Part shown: positions 6,629-7,794 of the stretch, in pieces | How positions within the stretch are numbered: the stretch's first letter is position 1 | How the letters are laid out: every line of letters begins with the position of its first letter | Source of the DNA: Candidatus Falkowiibacteriota bacterium | GTDB lineage: Bacteria > Patescibacteria > ABY1 > BM507 > UBA12075 | DNA length: 7,794 bases | Direction of reading: 5' to 3' | NCBI GenBank assembly: GCA_030636285.1 | Contig: DAOVXE010000033.1 | Coordinates: 1-7,794, forward strand | Notes under the pieces: model-generated | Told to the model about the DNA's origin: nothing | The model's input: the letters and a program-made list of their open reading frames with translations, nothing else | Database searches by the model: none | Made by a program: the position numbers and the translations under genes

Positions 6629-6657
6629 ACTATAACAAAATGAAAAATAAAAAACAA
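6629..6657 (-). promoter_or_regulatory. Candidate promoter for mreB
   Basis: On the minus strand a -35-like TTGTTT (6657-6652) and a -10-like TATAGT (6634-6629) are separated by exactly 17 bp. The -10 matches the consensus at five of six positions, the -35 at three. It falls between the terminator at 6686-6722 and mreB, where a promoter is needed, giving a leader of roughly 50 nt. The region is AT-rich, so chance matches are common. Confidence 0.45.
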
Positions 6658-6685
6658 GGACAAATTTGGCAAAATAAATTTTAAG

Positions 6686-6722
6686 AAAAAGAAAAAGGAG
6701 AAGCACTTAAATAAGCACCTCT
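6686..6722 (-). terminator. Terminator after the two-gene cassette
   Basis: Read on the minus strand, an 11-bp stem (arms 6712-6722 and 6699-6709, with three G-T wobbles) closes on a two-base loop and is followed by TTTTTCTTTTT. It lies 16 bp past the stop codon of the 136-aa gene and before the mreB promoter, so it should end the transcript of the two unknown genes. Confidence 0.65.
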
Positions 6723-6738
6723 TCCATTGAACCGTAAA

Positions 6739-7149
6739 TTAATCAACGTCAACGTCTAACAATTTTGCAATAACAAGCAAATTGCCAAACATTGTCATAT
6801 CTACTGCTCTTTTTATTTTTTCTCTCAATTCATCCTTCTTTACTTGAGCATTCAATTGCTCAAATAAGGATTCATAAGTATTATCTATCCTCGCTAGTTG
6901 ACTCAAAAATATCAAAATTGTTCTTATATACTTCCTTGAGCCCCTACTCCAAATTATTTCATAATCATCACTATTACGATCTTTCTTAATAGTGACAATT
7001 AAAAAACTTCCACCTATATCATACTCTGCAAATATTTCTACAATTATCTTTTCTCTATCTCTGTATTCACTCCCCCTAATCTTTTGGTCCTTTAGTTTAG
7101 GGTCAAAGTATGTAGCGGGAACTCTTCTTAATAATCTCGGATGCGTCAT
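6739..7149 (-). CDS. Unknown protein, second gene of coupled pair
   Basis: I do not recognise this 136-aa protein. It opens with a basic N-terminus (MTHPRLLRRVPATYF), then a likely beta-hairpin region (about 34-58, with EKIIVEIFAEYDI and SFLIVTIKK), then a mostly helical, charged second half from about residue 73 that ends in an acidic DVDVD tail. No signal peptide or clear transmembrane segment is visible. The start is well supported: AGGAGG lies 5 nt upstream of the ATG, and the ATG overlaps the previous gene's TGA stop as ATGA, the usual sign of translational coupling. A terminator follows the stop. The strong Shine-Dalgarno site is unlike the other genes here and may signal recent acquisition. 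Toxin-antitoxin or mobile-element cargo is possible but unsupported by any motif. Confidence 0.75.
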   Translation of the reverse strand: MTHPRLLRRVPATYFDPKLKDQKIRGSEYRDREKIIVEIFAEYDIGGSFLIVTIKKDRNSDDYEIIWSRGSRKYIRTILIFLSQLARIDNTYESLFEQLNAQVKKDELREKIKRAVDMTMFGNLLVIAKLLDVDVD

Positions 7150-7664
7150 GAGCGCCTCCTCTCCGGTCCACTGCAGACCATAGCAATCTCTGTTTTCAGC
7201 TGGGATGCCGCTTTATCAATTTGGCGGCAATGATAATCTGCAAGATTAAATTTATTCATCTTATAGATTACCACCTTTTTATAGGTGTATCCATTGCCAT
7301 TATCATCTGTGTCCTGAAAGTTAATACAGACGATATATTCGGGATCGATTTTTAATTGAGCAAGTTGTTCGCCGATTGTTGGTGCGTCTTTTTCGTGGCT
7401 CTCACCGCTACCTGTTCGAGATGAACCTTCTGATTCTAACCAGAATATTTCTCCATCAACCACTGCATAATAGGCAATATAGTCGCAATGTCCTCCATCG
7501 CTCCAAGAATATGAATCATAACTTGGTGTTTGGGATAGTAAATTCTCATCGCCCCGACTGATTTTTAACTCATCTGGTTTTTCAGTACAAGATACAACTT
7601 TGTAATTACCATCGGTGATAACTTGAAAACCCAAATCTTTTTTGTGATACTCAATTGGGGTCAT
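7146..7664 (-). CDS. Unknown acidic protein, first gene of coupled pair
   Basis: I do not recognise this protein. I start it at the ATG at 7664 (172 aa); a TTG two codons upstream at 7670 is the alternative, and neither has a Shine-Dalgarno site. It is acidic and soluble, with no signal peptide or membrane segment. An aromatic, probably beta-rich centre (YDSYSWSDGGHCDYIAYYAV, then GEIFWLESEG) is followed by a Ser/Gly-rich turn, a strand-like EYIVCINFQ, an acidic DTDDNGNG loop, and a Lys-rich strand-helix end. The last codons (ERRRS) encode the AGGAGG site of the next gene, so their arginine run may reflect that RNA signal. Stop and start overlap as ATGA. Upstream, a plus-strand coding region diverges after 68 bp. 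The centre suggests a small domain whose role is unknown. Confidence 0.75.
   Translation of the reverse strand: MTPIEYHKKDLGFQVITDGNYKVVSCTEKPDELKISRGDENLLSQTPSYDSYSWSDGGHCDYIAYYAVVDGEIFWLESEGSSRTGSGESHEKDAPTIGEQLAQLKIDPEYIVCINFQDTDDNGNGYTYKKVVIYKMNKFNLADYHCRQIDKAASQLKTEIAMVCSGPERRRS
7155..7160 (-). promoter_or_regulatory. Strong Shine-Dalgarno site inside upstream gene
   Basis: AGGAGG on the minus strand, within GAGAGGAGG, lies 5 nt before the ATG at 7149. It fixes the start of the 136-aa gene and sits within the last codons of the 172-codon gene. It is the only convincing Shine-Dalgarno site before any gene in the window. Confidence 0.85.
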
Positions 7665-7695
7665 ACGCAATATATGGTTTTAAAATAAAATGAGA

Positions 7696-7701
7696 TATAA
7701 T
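7696..7701 (+). promoter_or_regulatory. Candidate -10 element of right-edge gene
   Basis: A perfect TATAAT sits 31 bp before the plus-strand ATG at 7733. No good -35 lies 16-18 bp upstream and it lacks the TGn extension, so the call rests on the hexamer alone. A 10-base palindrome TTATTAATAA (7706-7715) lies just after it, near the expected transcription start, and could be an operator. Confidence 0.3.
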
Positions 7702-7732
7702 GAAGTTATTAATAAACTAATAATTTCGTTGT

Positions 7733-7794
7733 ATGGAAATTCAACAAAAAGTATTGGAAATCTTTTTTCCTAAAGGTGTGTTTGAGTGGTTTAA
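7733..7794 (+). CDS. Partial gene start, possible transposase N-terminus
   Basis: Twenty codons from ATG run open off the right edge and read MEIQQKVLEIFFPKGVFEWF. The pattern of a short helix followed by FFPKGVFEWF recalls the N-terminal region of ISAon1-type transposases, where a leucine-rich start is followed by LP-x-G-hydrophobic-x-x-[YF]F. That is recalled family knowledge applied to a very short stretch. A TATAAT lies 31 bp upstream, but there is no Shine-Dalgarno site. The fragment could also be an unrelated or spurious frame. If it is a transposase, the unknown two-gene cassette next to it lies beside a mobile element. Confidence 0.4.
   Translation, partial: MEIQQKVLEIFFPKGVFEWF

Overview
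The window looks like a chromosomal segment from a small-genome bacterium of the candidate phyla radiation (Patescibacteria/Parcubacteria-like). This is an inference from three things. The intergenic gaps hold short TTACGAA- and GTTAA-type tandem repeats and a TGTCATCCTGA...TCAGAATGACA hairpin element of the kind common in such genomes. The core genes lack Shine-Dalgarno sequences. An mreB lies here without mreC or mreD beside it. TGA serves as a stop in a tight ATGA overlap, which argues against the recoded (UGA = Gly) lineages.

Layout. Positions 1-240 hold no protein gene I can support, but contain two strong symmetric terminator-like hairpins (58-87 and 200-240) around a 113-bp AT-rich stretch that could encode a small RNA. 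A clear tRNA-Asn(GTT) lies at 241-312 on the minus strand. After a GTTAA-rich repeat and a terminator comes dnaE (487-4020, minus), a full-length replicative DNA polymerase III alpha subunit with an apparently intact PHP metal site and a canonical clamp-binding motif. A repeat-filled gap (4021-4234) separates it from a GT4-type glycosyltransferase (4235-5518, minus). That gene lies 44 bp behind mreB (5563-6570, minus). mreB has its own candidate promoter at 6629-6657, just past a terminator at 6686-6722.

The right end differs in character. Two unrecognised minus-strand genes (172 and 136 codons) overlap by ATGA and form a translationally coupled pair with a strong Shine-Dalgarno site. A plus-strand coding start that resembles a transposase N-terminus runs off the right edge.

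Functionally the minus strand reads as replication (dnaE), envelope glycan synthesis (glycosyltransferase), and cell shape (mreB), then an accessory two-gene cassette of unknown role. I found no CRISPR array, no complete insertion sequence and no rRNA. The most novel element is the unrecognised two-gene cassette; the possible small RNA at the left edge comes second.
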